Positions 1 through 8,032 of a stretch of DNA of 14,989 nucleotides are shown here, piece after piece. The position numbers and the translations under genes are program-made. Origin of the DNA: Phocaeicola_A sp963624095 (GTDB lineage Bacteria; Bacteroidota; Bacteroidia; Bacteroidales; Bacteroidaceae); assembly GCA_963624095.1 (NCBI GenBank), contig CAVFNZ010000057.1, positions 1 to 14,989 of the forward strand. The letters are read 5' to 3'. Each line of letters starts with the position of its first letter. Within the stretch, counting starts at the first letter, position 1. The notes below the pieces were generated by a model that saw only the letters and a program-made list of their open reading frames with translations, had not been told where the DNA came from and did no database searches.

Positions 1-531
1 ACCGGCTTTCAAATAGATGAACAGGTTACTCATCTTGTGCTTCACGGTAATCGGCACAGCACTCTCGGAAGGCGTGACACTTTCAGTCTTCCCCCACAGG
101 AAATCGCTGGCTTTGTAGTCCGCCTCAGCACTTTGGTCCGACTTGACGGTGAACGGATAAGCCGAAACGGAAGAGACGCTTGACGCGTAAGGATAATAGC
201 AATAGAAATCCGCCTTGGTCGATTCATCTTTCCAATAGATAGTTTTATCGGGAGTCCATGTACCCGAATAGGAAAATCCCATGTTATCCACATGATTGTC
301 TGTTGCCGCCAAGGTGCCAGCCGTCCCGTTACTGAAGTTTACAACGTAGAGTCCAACCTTGTCGCCCTCCTCAAAGGCGGCATCCGTAGCCCTCGTCGAC
401 AAATTCGTTGTGATGTTAATAGGCACCTTCAAAGTGACAACATCAGGGTCTACATCCCGCACGTCACCGCCATCTGCACATCCGACAAAAAGGAGCGAAC
501 TCGCAAATACACAATACATTAACTTCTTCAT
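1..531 (-). CDS. Fimbrillin-family (Mfa-like) lipoprotein, 5' part, runs off left edge
   Basis: The frame is open from an ATG at 531 to base 1, giving 177 residues with no stop, so the C-terminal part lies outside the window. The N-terminus MKKLMYCVFASSLLFVGC is a lipoprotein signal peptide with Cys18 as the lipidated residue; acidic residues follow soon after it, as in many surface-exposed Bacteroidales lipoproteins. Next come T-R-A-T-D at 46-50, EEGDKVGLYV at 54-63, a Trp-rich stretch around 92-100 and KADFYCYYPYA at 106-116. This order is typical of Bacteroidales fimbrillin-like proteins, which are exported as lipoproteins and form or cap surface pili. The subunit role (shaft or tip) cannot be decided from this part. 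The start at 531 is chosen because it begins the signal peptide; an in-frame ATG at 651 would bury that signal behind 40 residues. There is no Shine-Dalgarno, only an A/T-rich stretch. Family assignment is from motif recognition. Confidence 0.85.
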   Translation of the reverse strand, partial: MKKLMYCVFASSLLFVGCADGGDVRDVDPDVVTLKVPINITTNLSTRATDAAFEEGDKVGLYVVNFSNGTAGTLAATDNHVDNMGFSYSGTWTPDKTIYWKDESTKADFYCYYPYASSVSSVSAYPFTVKSDQSAEADYKASDFLWGKTESVTPSESAVPITVKHKMSNLFIYLKAG

Positions 532-856
532 AAGTAAAACATTTAAGAGATTAAAAATGGCCCGCAATTCCCCAGACGGATAATAACAAAAAGAAGGGCG
601 TGGGAACTGTTTCAATTCATTATTGGTACAGAGGTATCGCCAAACACCCATCAGCCAAATAATAAACAGCCCACGCCTTTACGATATACGCATCCCCCTA
701 CACAGGGGTAAGTGTATACAAAAGAGGTGAGCGTTTTATTGTCTATTACTCTTAACTGATTGAAAATTGGCGATTTTCTGCACCAGAATAATATCACTAA
801 AAACGCTCTTCGATATGTAAGTGCCTTATCTCAACTTCTTGCGAAGAATCGGTAAG
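532..856 (-). promoter_or_regulatory. Long structured 5' leader of the fimbrillin gene (candidate regulatory RNA)
   Basis: About 325 nt separate the predicted start of transcription (near 856) from the ATG at 531, unusually long beside the roughly 15-30 nt leaders inferred for the other promoters here. On the transcribed strand I see a short hairpin with a GCAA loop (CTTC/GAAG near 836-847). A perfect 9-bp pair GAGCGTTTT/AAAACGCTC (800-808 with 729-737) encloses a 6-bp hairpin GAAAAT/ATTTTC (773-778 with 762-767). A TATAC/GTATA pair surrounds a CCCCT-GTGT-AGGGG hairpin (695-708). A long terminator-like hairpin comes last (see 585-677). Several nested helices in one leader suggest a structured RNA. 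No known riboswitch class was recognised, and folding energy was not computed. Confidence 0.5.
585..677 (-). terminator. Terminator- or attenuator-like hairpin in the fimbrillin leader
   Basis: On the minus strand GGCGTGGG (677-670) pairs with CCCACGCC (604-597). It is continued inward by CTGTTT/AAACAG (669-664 with 612-607) after a two-base bulge, and further by ATTATTTGG against CCAATAAT with one bulged base. A T-rich tract, CTTCTTTTTG, follows at 596-587. A GC-rich base plus a U-tract is the layout of an intrinsic terminator, but the upper part is much longer than usual. It lies 54 bases before the fimbrillin ATG, so it could act as an attenuator, or end a separate small RNA of about 270 nt. 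Confidence 0.5.
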
Positions 857-862
857 ACATCG

Positions 863-892
863 CAAAGATATTTAAATAATTGAAATTACCAA
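863..892 (-). promoter_or_regulatory. Bacteroidetes-type promoter for the fimbrillin leader
   Basis: Read on the minus strand, TATCTTTG (870-863) matches the Bacteroidetes -7 element TAnnTTTG exactly. A TTG (892-890, within GTTGG) lies 19 bases upstream, as expected for the -33 element. Transcription would start near 856. No equally good match lies closer to the fimbrillin start codon. Confidence 0.6.
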
Positions 893-951
893 CAATGTAT
901 CTCCATATTTTTCTGTTCTTTTGCCACAAAGCAGTATAAACCGGTTGCATT

Positions 952-1007
952 GGACGATAATCCATGGGGTCATTTTTATTCTATTCGCATAAAACATGGA
1001 TCCGTCC
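952..1007. repeat. Interrupted inverted repeat between fimbrillin promoter and OMP terminator
   Basis: GGACG-ATA-ATCCATG (952-966) is mirrored by CATGGAT-C-CGTCC (995-1007) around 28 bases of A/T-rich sequence. The 7-bp and 5-bp arms are perfect, with a 3-versus-1 base internal loop. Neither side is followed by a clear T-tract, so it does not look like a simple terminator. It lies about 60 bases upstream of the -33 element of the fimbrillin promoter. Function unknown. The rest of 893-1030 shows nothing else. Confidence 0.45.
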
Positions 1008-1030
1008 GAAAACCTGGAGGCAAGCGACAA

Positions 1031-1081
1031 CAATAAGAAAGAAGCCTTATCGCAACACTTTGAGGGTGAGAGATAAGGCTT
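1031..1081 (-). terminator. Intrinsic terminator of the outer-membrane protein gene
   Basis: On the minus strand AAGCCTTATC (1081-1072) pairs perfectly with GATAAGGCTT (1051-1042) across a 20-base loop, and the pyrimidine-rich CTTTCTTATTG follows. It lies 23 bases after the stop codon at 1105, the expected place to end that transcript. Confidence 0.7.
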
Positions 1082-1104
1082 TACAACTAAAAGTTCGGAA
1101 CCGG

Positions 1105-4008
1105 CTACATGCGGCCACGTCCGCCACCGAAACCGCCGGGAGGAGGTCCGCCAAAGCCGCCGGGGCCTCCGCCGGGACCGTCGAAACCGCCACCGCGGCG
1201 ACGCATGTCGCGCATGTGTTGTCGCGCCTCTTTACTGCCGAAGATGTTCAGACGATAGATGAAGTGGAGCATGCAGTAACTGTTGATGCTGTTATATTCC
1301 GTATCCCTGCGTTGCGAAGCGGAGATGTTACGGCTGATGTTGCTCTGATTGTGCAGGATATCGAATACCTGCAACGACACGGTAGCCGCATTGCCTCTGA
1401 GGAAGTTCTGCGACAGTTGGGCGTTCCACACCAGCTCGTCACGGTTCATTTCCGCTGAGCTGTATCCGCGGCGGCAACTGTTGGAGATGCTCGTGGAGAG
1501 GGTCATGCTCCAAGGAAACTGGATGTTCGACTCCGCCCCGTAAGAGAAGTCATAGGTATTCATGTTGTTGTTCTTTTGCAGAGAACTGCGTACACGGCTG
1601 TGACTGATGGAGCCGTTGATGTTGAAATCGAACCAATCGTTGCGATAACCTCCGCTGAGTCGTTCGCCCAGCGTCAGGTTGCGTGTGGTATTCTTCAGCG
1701 CATCCGCATTGTTCTGGCTTAGGAAGCCCACCATGTTGCGATAGCTTGCCGTCGTGAAGGCGTTGTATGAGAATTTCTTGTTCCTTGGCAAGGCGGACGA
1801 AAACGCGAAGAACATATTCGTGTCCCAGTTGCCGTTGATATTCTCGGGTTGCGTGGTGCGTCCACCGGTCTCACTGTCGTAGGTCACCTTGTTACTGATG
1901 CTGTTCAGCGTGTTGGAGAAGCGGAGGTTGACGTTTACGCCCTGTTGGCGGTCAGCGTTATAGGTATCGAACTCGAAGCGCAACGAGTTAGTGAACGATG
2001 GCTTCAGTCCGGGATTACCGCGCGAGATGTTCAGCGGATTGGAGTCATCGGTCACGTCCAACAGGTCGGACATGGAAGGTTGGCTTGTCGACCCGCGGTA
2101 ATTGATGTTCAGACGGGTTTGTTTGGCAAAGCGGTAACGGAATCTCACCGTCGGGGTGAAGTTGGTCACCGAGCGGTTGACCACAGTGTCCACCCTACCC
2201 TTGATGTAGCTCATCTTCGAAGTCTGCGGCATCAAGGTGACACCCAGATTCAGCTGATACCTCTCGCGGATGAAGCGCAGGTTGGCGGAAATCTCGTGGA
2301 TGTAGTTCTTGTACTCGGCAAACTTGCTCTGTTCGGCGTTATAGTTATCCGGGTCGTCATAGCCGTTGGGCAATGTGGGGAACGAGAAGTCACCGATGTC
2401 ATAGGTAGAGCGGTCACTCTTGGAGTATTTGTAGCGGTATTTGTAGCTCAGCTGCAGGAATGTGGCACGCCACAAAGGCTCGCTGTAGGTCAACTGCGCC
2501 GAATAGTCCCAGTTCTTTGTGGGGGTGGTGATGAACCGGTTGGTATTAGCTACCGAATCGACCATATAGTAGTTGATGCGCGATTGTGAAATCTGTTCGT
2601 TCTCGTTGTTGGTGTAGCCAGCCGACCCGCGCAGGGTGATGTTGCGACCGGTGTTGCTGAGTTTGCGGTTGATTTGCAGCTCACCGTTAAAGGACTGCGA
2701 CTTGCCGTCGCTGTTGGAGAGGTTGGTCTGCCTGTTGACACGGATGGAGGAGAGCGATTCGTCGTCCAGTTGGTTGATGGGGTCGGTGATGCCATCCTGG
2801 TAGGGGTCGGCATTGAAGGTAGCCGATTGCGAATTGCCGCCGCTCCAGGAATCACCGATGGAGAAGTTCGGACGGAAGATGATGTTGGTCATGGTGTCCG
2901 GTTTCCACTCCAAACGGAAGTCACCGTTGAATATGGTGCTGCGCGAGAGGTTTACGCCCAAGGAGTTGCTGAACGAATTGCCCGACTCAAGGAAGGTTTC
3001 CGACGCGGTCTTGTTGCGGCGGTCGTTGTAGTTGTAGTTGTAGCTCACGTTTCCGCCAAATTCCACTTTACTGGAGGTAAGCGCGAAGTTGAATCCGGCC
3101 TCCTTCTTGGTAGTGAGTCCGTTGTTGCCACCGAAGCCGCCGCCTCTACGCCCGAATCCCGCCTCGCCGGTGTTGTTCATCGAGCCGATGGCGGTAGCCT
3201 GTTGCGTATCGGTGAAGCGGTTCACCATCAGCTTGGCGGAGTAACGGTCTTCGGTGCCGGCAGCCAAATCGGTGTTGCCGAACCAACCCTGTTTCATGCC
3301 TTTCTTCACGGTGAGGTCGAGAACGGTCTCTTCCTCGCCATCGTCAATACCCGTGATGCGGGCCAGGTCGGACTTCTTGTCGTAGGCTTTCAGTTTATCC
3401 ACCATCTCCACCGGCAGATTCTTCATGGCCATCTCTTTCTTGTTGCCAAAAAACTCTTTTCCATCGACCAATATCTTGCTGATTGTCTTTCCGTTCACGG
3501 TAATGTTGCCTTCCGAGTCCACCTCCGCGCCCGGGAGCTTCTTCACCAACTCTTCCAATGCGGATCCTTCGGGCACACGGTAAGCCGAGCTGTTGTACAC
3601 CAAGGTATCTTCCACCACCTGCACTTGTGGAGCTTCCGCCGTCACCACAGCCTCTTTCATCAGGATGCCGTCGTTGTAGAGCGAGATGCGACCCACGTTC
3701 ACATTGGGTTTGGAAGCCGTCAGCCTCAAGGTTTTCCATTGCGAGGTGTAGCCCACAAAGGAGACTTTCAGCAGGTATTTACCGGGTTTCACGGCGGGCA
3801 AGGCAAACTTGCCTCCTTTCAGGCTCACTTGGCCGTTGACGTAGGTGCTGTCCGGCATGGAGAGAATCTGCACGGTAGCCTGTTCAATAGGGTTGTTCTC
3901 TTCGGCGTCCCATACGGTTCCGGACACCACCACTTTGCCGGTAGACTGCGCTTCCAGGGAGGCGACACCGACAAAGGCGAGTAACAAAGAAAAAAGTATC
4001 TTTTTCAT
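1105..4008 (-). CDS. TonB-dependent-receptor-like outer membrane beta-barrel protein (OMP_b-brl_3 type)
   Basis: This encodes 967 residues. MKKILFSLLLAFVGVASLEA (1-20) is a signal peptide with cleavage predicted before Gln21. An Ig-like carboxypeptidase-regulatory domain (about 25-110) follows, then a plug-like region (about 135-230, with ILVDGKEFFGN at 179-189), then a long barrel region rich in alternating aromatic strands to about 930. The order matches the Bacteroidales TonB-receptor-like family with an OMP_b-brl_3 barrel. No SusD partner gene is adjacent, so a SusCD nutrient pair is not supported and the substrate is unknown. The Gly-rich loop GFGRRGGGFGGNNG (284-297) and a Gly/Pro-rich tail of about 30 residues ending RGRM are notable: the chain continues past the last aromatic strand. 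The frame is open to 4074, but the signal peptide fixes the start at 4008. It appears monocistronic, with its own terminator at 1031-1081. Confidence 0.88.
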   Translation of the reverse strand: MKKILFSLLLAFVGVASLEAQSTGKVVVSGTVWDAEENNPIEQATVQILSMPDSTYVNGQVSLKGGKFALPAVKPGKYLLKVSFVGYTSQWKTLRLTASKPNVNVGRISLYNDGILMKEAVVTAEAPQVQVVEDTLVYNSSAYRVPEGSALEELVKKLPGAEVDSEGNITVNGKTISKILVDGKEFFGNKKEMAMKNLPVEMVDKLKAYDKKSDLARITGIDDGEEETVLDLTVKKGMKQGWFGNTDLAAGTEDRYSAKLMVNRFTDTQQATAIGSMNNTGEAGFGRRGGGFGGNNGLTTKKEAGFNFALTSSKVEFGGNVSYNYNYNDRRNKTASETFLESGNSFSNSLGVNLSRSTIFNGDFRLEWKPDTMTNIIFRPNFSIGDSWSGGNSQSATFNADPYQDGITDPINQLDDESLSSIRVNRQTNLSNSDGKSQSFNGELQINRKLSNTGRNITLRGSAGYTNNENEQISQSRINYYMVDSVANTNRFITTPTKNWDYSAQLTYSEPLWRATFLQLSYKYRYKYSKSDRSTYDIGDFSFPTLPNGYDDPDNYNAEQSKFAEYKNYIHEISANLRFIRERYQLNLGVTLMPQTSKMSYIKGRVDTVVNRSVTNFTPTVRFRYRFAKQTRLNINYRGSTSQPSMSDLLDVTDDSNPLNISRGNPGLKPSFTNSLRFEFDTYNADRQQGVNVNLRFSNTLNSISNKVTYDSETGGRTTQPENINGNWDTNMFFAFSSALPRNKKFSYNAFTTASYRNMVGFLSQNNADALKNTTRNLTLGERLSGGYRNDWFDFNINGSISHSRVRSSLQKNNNMNTYDFSYGAESNIQFPWSMTLSTSISNSCRRGYSSAEMNRDELVWNAQLSQNFLRGNAATVSLQVFDILHNQSNISRNISASQRRDTEYNSINSYCMLHFIYRLNIFGSKEARQHMRDMRRRGGGFDGPGGGPGGFGGPPPGGFGGGRGRM

Positions 4009-4185
4009 GCTATTGGTAAGAGTTTTTGGTTTCAATGCCTTTTTGACCGCTACCGACATCGATAGTTTAAACAAAGAGATGCCTAAAAAGACTAAAAATC
4101 GATAAATAGGGGAATCTTATGGACGAATGCGAGGATAGAGTTGATAATCGGAGAGATTCCGAAACAGCGTTTCAATATTTTGTTA

Positions 4186-4193
4186 TACCTTTG
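4186..4193 (+). promoter_or_regulatory. -7 promoter element for aroB
   Basis: TACCTTTG matches TAnnTTTG exactly and ends 19 bases before the aroB ATG at 4213, implying a leader of about 12-15 nt. No TTG or TTTG is present 19-20 bases upstream, so the -33 half is weak or missing. In the divergent region 4009-4212 this is the only well-supported site. Confidence 0.5.
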
Positions 4194-4212
4194 CGCTAAA
4201 TTAAATCGCAAT

Positions 4213-5274
4213 ATGGACAAACAGGAAATCATCATTTCAGAGAGTCTGGAGCAGAGTCTCGCCGCAGCGATGCGGCATGTCGACTTCGACAAGGTTTTCG
4301 TTCTCACGGACGAGCACACCGACCACCTATGTTTCCCGCTCCTCCACTCCTTCGGTTCGCTGAAGGGCGCACGGCGGATTGTCATCGGGGCCGGTGATGT
4401 CCACAAAACGATAGAGACACTGGCTTCCGTGTGGAAAGAGCTGAGCGAGCACGGGGCAACCCGCCATTCGTTGCTCATCAACCTGGGAGGAGGCATGGTG
4501 ACCGACCTGGGAGGCTTCGCGGCTTCTACCTTCAAGCGCGGCATACCGTTTATCAACATACCCACCACCCTGTTGGCGATGGTGGACGCTGCCGTTGGCG
4601 GCAAAACAGGCATCAACTTCAACGGACTGAAGAACGAAGTGGGTGCGTTCGCTCCGGCCGACAGTGTCATCATCGACGCGGAGTTCCTCAAGTCACTGGA
4701 CAAGGAGAATCTCCGCTCGGGCTATGCGGAGATGCTGAAGCACGGCCTCATCAGCGATGCGGGTCATTGGGCGGAGCTGGTCAATTTCGACCTGGCGTGT
4801 CCGGACTATGCGGCTCTTCAGCGTATGACAGGTCAGTCGGTGCAGGTAAAGGAACGCATCGTGGAGCAAGACCCGAAGGAGAAAGGCATCCGCAAGGCAC
4901 TGAACCTGGGACATACCGTAGGCCACGCCTTCGAAAGCCTCGCACTGGAGCAAGGACAACCCCGACTGCATGGCTATGCGGTAGCGTGGGGGTTGGTGTG
5001 CGAACTCTATCTCTCGTGTGTCAAGACCGGATTCCCGAAGGATAAGTTACGCCAAACAGTGCAGTTCATCAAGGACAACTACGGCGTTTTCCCGTTCGAC
5101 TGCAAGCAGTATGACCGACTCTACGAGTTCATGACGCACGACAAGAAGAACGAGTCGGGCAGCATCAACTTTACACTCTTGGGCGAAATCGGGGATATAC
5201 GCATCAACCAGACCGCCACCAAGGAGGAGATTTTCGAGACGCTCGATTTCTATCGCGAAACTATGGGATGCTAA
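4213..5274 (+). CDS. aroB: 3-dehydroquinate synthase
   Basis: The 353-residue product has the usual length for AroB. This NAD- and metal-dependent cytoplasmic enzyme converts DAHP to 3-dehydroquinate, the second step of the shikimate pathway to aromatic amino acids and chorismate. Visible motifs are the NAD-binding LGGGMVTDLGGF (91-102), the INIPTTLLAMVDAAVGGKTG stretch (114-133, with Lys131), YAEMLKHGLI (171-180), LNLGHTVGHAFE (about 230-241) and RLHGYAV (251-257). By analogy with characterised AroB enzymes the metal ligands would be Glu173, His234 and His253, all present. The frame is open further upstream to 4141, but the promoter element at 4186-4193 and the conserved N-terminus favour MDKQEI at 4213. 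It is transcribed divergently from the outer-membrane protein gene. All key residues seen are intact. Confidence 0.96.
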   Translation: MDKQEIIISESLEQSLAAAMRHVDFDKVFVLTDEHTDHLCFPLLHSFGSLKGARRIVIGAGDVHKTIETLASVWKELSEHGATRHSLLINLGGGMVTDLGGFAASTFKRGIPFINIPTTLLAMVDAAVGGKTGINFNGLKNEVGAFAPADSVIIDAEFLKSLDKENLRSGYAEMLKHGLISDAGHWAELVNFDLACPDYAALQRMTGQSVQVKERIVEQDPKEKGIRKALNLGHTVGHAFESLALEQGQPRLHGYAVAWGLVCELYLSCVKTGFPKDKLRQTVQFIKDNYGVFPFDCKQYDRLYEFMTHDKKNESGSINFTLLGEIGDIRINQTATKEEIFETLDFYRETMGC

Positions 5275-5311
5275 GCGGAGGAGGCCGCGCAATCGGCTCA
5301 CGACGCTCCGC
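5275..5311 (+). terminator. Hairpin just after aroB, possible weak terminator
   Basis: GCGGAG (5275-5280), directly after the aroB stop codon, pairs with CTCCGC (5306-5311). Inside, GCCG (5284-5287) pairs with CGGC (5294-5297), with GA/TC pairs outside them and a bulge. There is no T-tract after it, so it may be a pause, an RNA-stability element or a Rho-assisted end. The remaining bases to 5358 contain no recognisable TAnnTTTG promoter, leaving open read-through into the ATPase gene. Confidence 0.35.
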
Positions 5312-5358
5312 CAGCACTTACATATATAATAAGGTATAAACAAAAAAACTTTCACATC

Positions 5359-8028
5359 ATGTCGACACAAGACTTCAAGTACCATGGACTGAATGAACAA
5401 CAAGTAAACGAGAGTCGCCAACAATACGGCCCCAACCTTCTCACACCGCCCAAGAAAGAGTCGGTGTGGAAGCTCTACCTCGAAAAGTTCAAAGACCCCA
5501 TCATCAAGATACTGCTCTTCGCAGCCTTCCTCTCATTGGTCATCTCCATCATCGAGAATGAGTATGCCGAGACGATAGGCATCATCTTCGCCATCTTCAT
5601 GGCTACGGGCATCGGGTTCTATTTCGAATACGACGCCGGAAAGAAGTTCGATTTGCTGAACGCTTCCAACGAGGAGACACCCGTCCGCGTAATCCGGGAC
5701 GGAACGGTTCGCGAGATTCCCCGCAAGGATGTGGTAGTGGGCGACATCGTGATGTTGGAGAACGGCGAAGAGATTCCCGCCGACGGCATTTTGCTGGAGG
5801 CGGTGTCGATGCAAATCAACGAGTCTTCGCTGACGGGAGAACCCATGGTGGAGAAAACGACCACCGAGAGCCTGTTCGACAAAGAGGCCACCTATCCGTC
5901 GAACCAAGTGATGCGGGGGACCACGGTTGTCGACGGACACGGCATCATGGAGGTAAAACTGGTAGGCGACGCTACCGAGATTGGCAAAGTGGCCCGTCAG
6001 GCCACCGAGAAGACAGAGGAAGAGACACCGCTCAACATCCAACTCACACGTCTTGCCAACCTGATAGGCAAGATTGGCTTCATCGTGGCCGGACTCACCT
6101 TTGTGGGATTCGTTTCGCACGAACTCTACATCTTCTTCCAGACCAACGAACTCACGGGTTGGCACCAATACATGCAAGTCATACAGATTGTACTGAAATA
6201 CTTCATGTTGGCCGTCACGTTAGTGGTAGTTACCGTGCCCGAAGGACTGCCCATGAGCGTCACGCTCAGCCTGGCCCTGAACATGCGACGCATGTTGGCC
6301 ACCAACAACCTGGTGCGTAAGATGCACGCCTGTGAGACCATGGGAGCGGTGACCGTCATCTGCACGGACAAGACGGGAACGCTGACGCAGAACCGCATGC
6401 AGGTGTACGAGATGAAGTTCTATGGACAACAAGCGGACGGCACGATGAATCCGGCGTTGACCGACCGCATTGCGGAAGGCATCGCCACCAACTCCACGGC
6501 CTACCTGAGCGACGCTGAAGGCGGAGAGACGAAAGGCGTTGGCAATCCCACAGAGATTGCCTTGCTACTTTGGATGAACGGCAGACAGCAGAATTACTTG
6601 GCCATCCGCAACGAAGCACCCGCCTTGGACCAACTGCCCTTCTCCACGGAACGGAAGTTCATGGCGACACTGGTACGATCACGACTGGACGGGAAGAAGG
6701 TAGTCTATCTGAAAGGTGCTCCTGAGATAGTGATGAAGAAATGCGCCAACGTGACAGTGCCGCAAGGTACGGCACCCATCGCCACCTTGCAGTCCGACAT
6801 CGAAAGGCAACTGCTCACCTACCAGAATATGGCTATGCGTACATTGGGATTCGCCTACAAGGCAGTGGACGAAGAGACGGCCGATGAGGTAACGCCACTG
6901 ACGGAAGCCAACGACTTCACCTTCCTGGGTGTGGCAGCCATCTCCGACCCTGTCCGCCCCGACGTGCCCGCCGCCGTGGCCCAATGCCAGGATGCCGGCA
7001 TACAGGTGAAGATTGTCACGGGAGACACACCGGGCACCGCCACGGAGATTGCCCGACAGATAGGTCTTTGGAAACCGGAAGACACGGAACGCAACCGCAT
7101 CACCGGAGTGGACTTCGCCGCACTGAGCGACGAAGAGGCATACAACCGCGTGATGGACCTGAAAATCATGTCGCGCGCACGTCCTATGGACAAGCAACGC
7201 CTCGTGCAGTTGCTACAGAAACACGGAGCCGTAGTGGCAGTGACGGGCGATGGCACCAACGACGCTCCCGCGCTGAACCATGCGCAGGTGGGACTGAGCA
7301 TGGGCGACGGCACCTCCGTTGCCAAAGAGGCGAGTGACATCACGCTGCTCGACGACTCGTTCCGCAGCATCGGCACGGCGGTGATGTGGGGACGTTCGCT
7401 CTATCGCAACATCCAACGCTTCATCGTGTTCCAACTCACAATCAACCTGATAGCCATGTTCACAGTTCTGATAGGCAGCTTCCTTGGCACGGCCATTCCA
7501 CTCACCGTCACCCAGATGCTGTGGGTTAACCTGATTATGGACACGTTCGCCGCCATGGCCATCGCCTCCATTCCACCCAGTCAGGATGTCATGCGCGACA
7601 AGCCCCGCAAGAGTACGGATTTCATCATCACACCTTCGATGTACCGCACCATCATCGGATGCGGTGTAGCGTTCATCATCGTGCTGATGGCCCTCTATGG
7701 TTACTTTTCCTATACAAATCAGTTGGATGTGCGTGGACTGACCATCTTCTTCACGGTGTTCGTCCTGTTGCAGTTCTGGAACCTCTTCAACGCACGGGTA
7801 TTGGGTACTTGTCACTCCGCTCTCACCGGTTTCGCCCACAACTACGTGTTGCCCTGCGTCGCCTTGGTTATCCTTATCGGCCAGTTCGTCATCGTACAGT
7901 TTGGAGGCGAGGTGTTCCGCACCACCCCACTCGACTGGCAGACCTGGTTGATAATCCTCGCCGCCACCTCTCCCGTGTTGTGGATTGGTGAAATCTATAG
8001 ACTAATAAAGAGAGTAGCCCGGAAGTAA
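5359..8028 (+). CDS. Calcium-translocating P-type ATPase, PMCA (type IIB) class
   Basis: The 889-residue protein should export Ca2+ from the cytoplasm across the inner membrane using ATP. In order: cation-ATPase N-terminal domain (1-45), M1/M2 (about 48-90), actuator loop with S-L-T-G-E-P (157-162), M3, M4 with the ion-binding PEGLPMSV (294-301), and the phosphorylation site TDKTGTLTQ with Asp337 as the phosphoryl acceptor. These are followed by the nucleotide-binding domain (KGAPE), hinge TGDGTNDAP (629-637), M6 with LWVNLIMDTF (721-730; Asn724 and Asp728 as likely ligands), and M7-M10, making ten membrane segments. The P-E-G-L-P and N-x3-D pattern favours Ca2+ over the type IIC and heavy-metal classes. 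No extended calmodulin-type tail is present. It follows aroB on the same strand after 84 bases; no functional link to aroB is apparent. The ion specificity is inference from motifs. Confidence 0.93.
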   Translation: MSTQDFKYHGLNEQQVNESRQQYGPNLLTPPKKESVWKLYLEKFKDPIIKILLFAAFLSLVISIIENEYAETIGIIFAIFMATGIGFYFEYDAGKKFDLLNASNEETPVRVIRDGTVREIPRKDVVVGDIVMLENGEEIPADGILLEAVSMQINESSLTGEPMVEKTTTESLFDKEATYPSNQVMRGTTVVDGHGIMEVKLVGDATEIGKVARQATEKTEEETPLNIQLTRLANLIGKIGFIVAGLTFVGFVSHELYIFFQTNELTGWHQYMQVIQIVLKYFMLAVTLVVVTVPEGLPMSVTLSLALNMRRMLATNNLVRKMHACETMGAVTVICTDKTGTLTQNRMQVYEMKFYGQQADGTMNPALTDRIAEGIATNSTAYLSDAEGGETKGVGNPTEIALLLWMNGRQQNYLAIRNEAPALDQLPFSTERKFMATLVRSRLDGKKVVYLKGAPEIVMKKCANVTVPQGTAPIATLQSDIERQLLTYQNMAMRTLGFAYKAVDEETADEVTPLTEANDFTFLGVAAISDPVRPDVPAAVAQCQDAGIQVKIVTGDTPGTATEIARQIGLWKPEDTERNRITGVDFAALSDEEAYNRVMDLKIMSRARPMDKQRLVQLLQKHGAVVAVTGDGTNDAPALNHAQVGLSMGDGTSVAKEASDITLLDDSFRSIGTAVMWGRSLYRNIQRFIVFQLTINLIAMFTVLIGSFLGTAIPLTVTQMLWVNLIMDTFAAMAIASIPPSQDVMRDKPRKSTDFIITPSMYRTIIGCGVAFIIVLMALYGYFSYTNQLDVRGLTIFFTVFVLLQFWNLFNARVLGTCHSALTGFAHNYVLPCVALVILIGQFVIVQFGGEVFRTTPLDWQTWLIILAATSPVLWIGEIYRLIKRVARK

Positions 8029-8032
8029 GCGG

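Noticed and set aside
858..860. Nine-codon leader peptide starting at ATG 860 (minus strand)
   Set aside because: The ATG lies at or upstream of the predicted transcript start and there is no ribosome binding site.
964..1458. Plus-strand open frame starting in the intergenic region
   Set aside because: It runs into the antisense of the Gly-rich tail and barrel of the outer-membrane protein, giving an Ala/Arg-rich low-complexity product, and it overlaps the terminator at 1031-1081.
2674..3984. Long open frame (436 codons) on the plus strand opposite the outer-membrane protein gene
   Set aside because: It is antisense to a gene with signal peptide, plug and barrel motifs. Its protein has no recognisable domain and its composition mirrors the codon bias of the real strand.
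4072..4098. Possible promoter for the outer-membrane protein gene (TCTCTTTG on the minus strand)
   Set aside because: The second base of the -7 element does not match and no TTG lies 19-20 bases upstream, only a T-run. Too weak to list as a feature.
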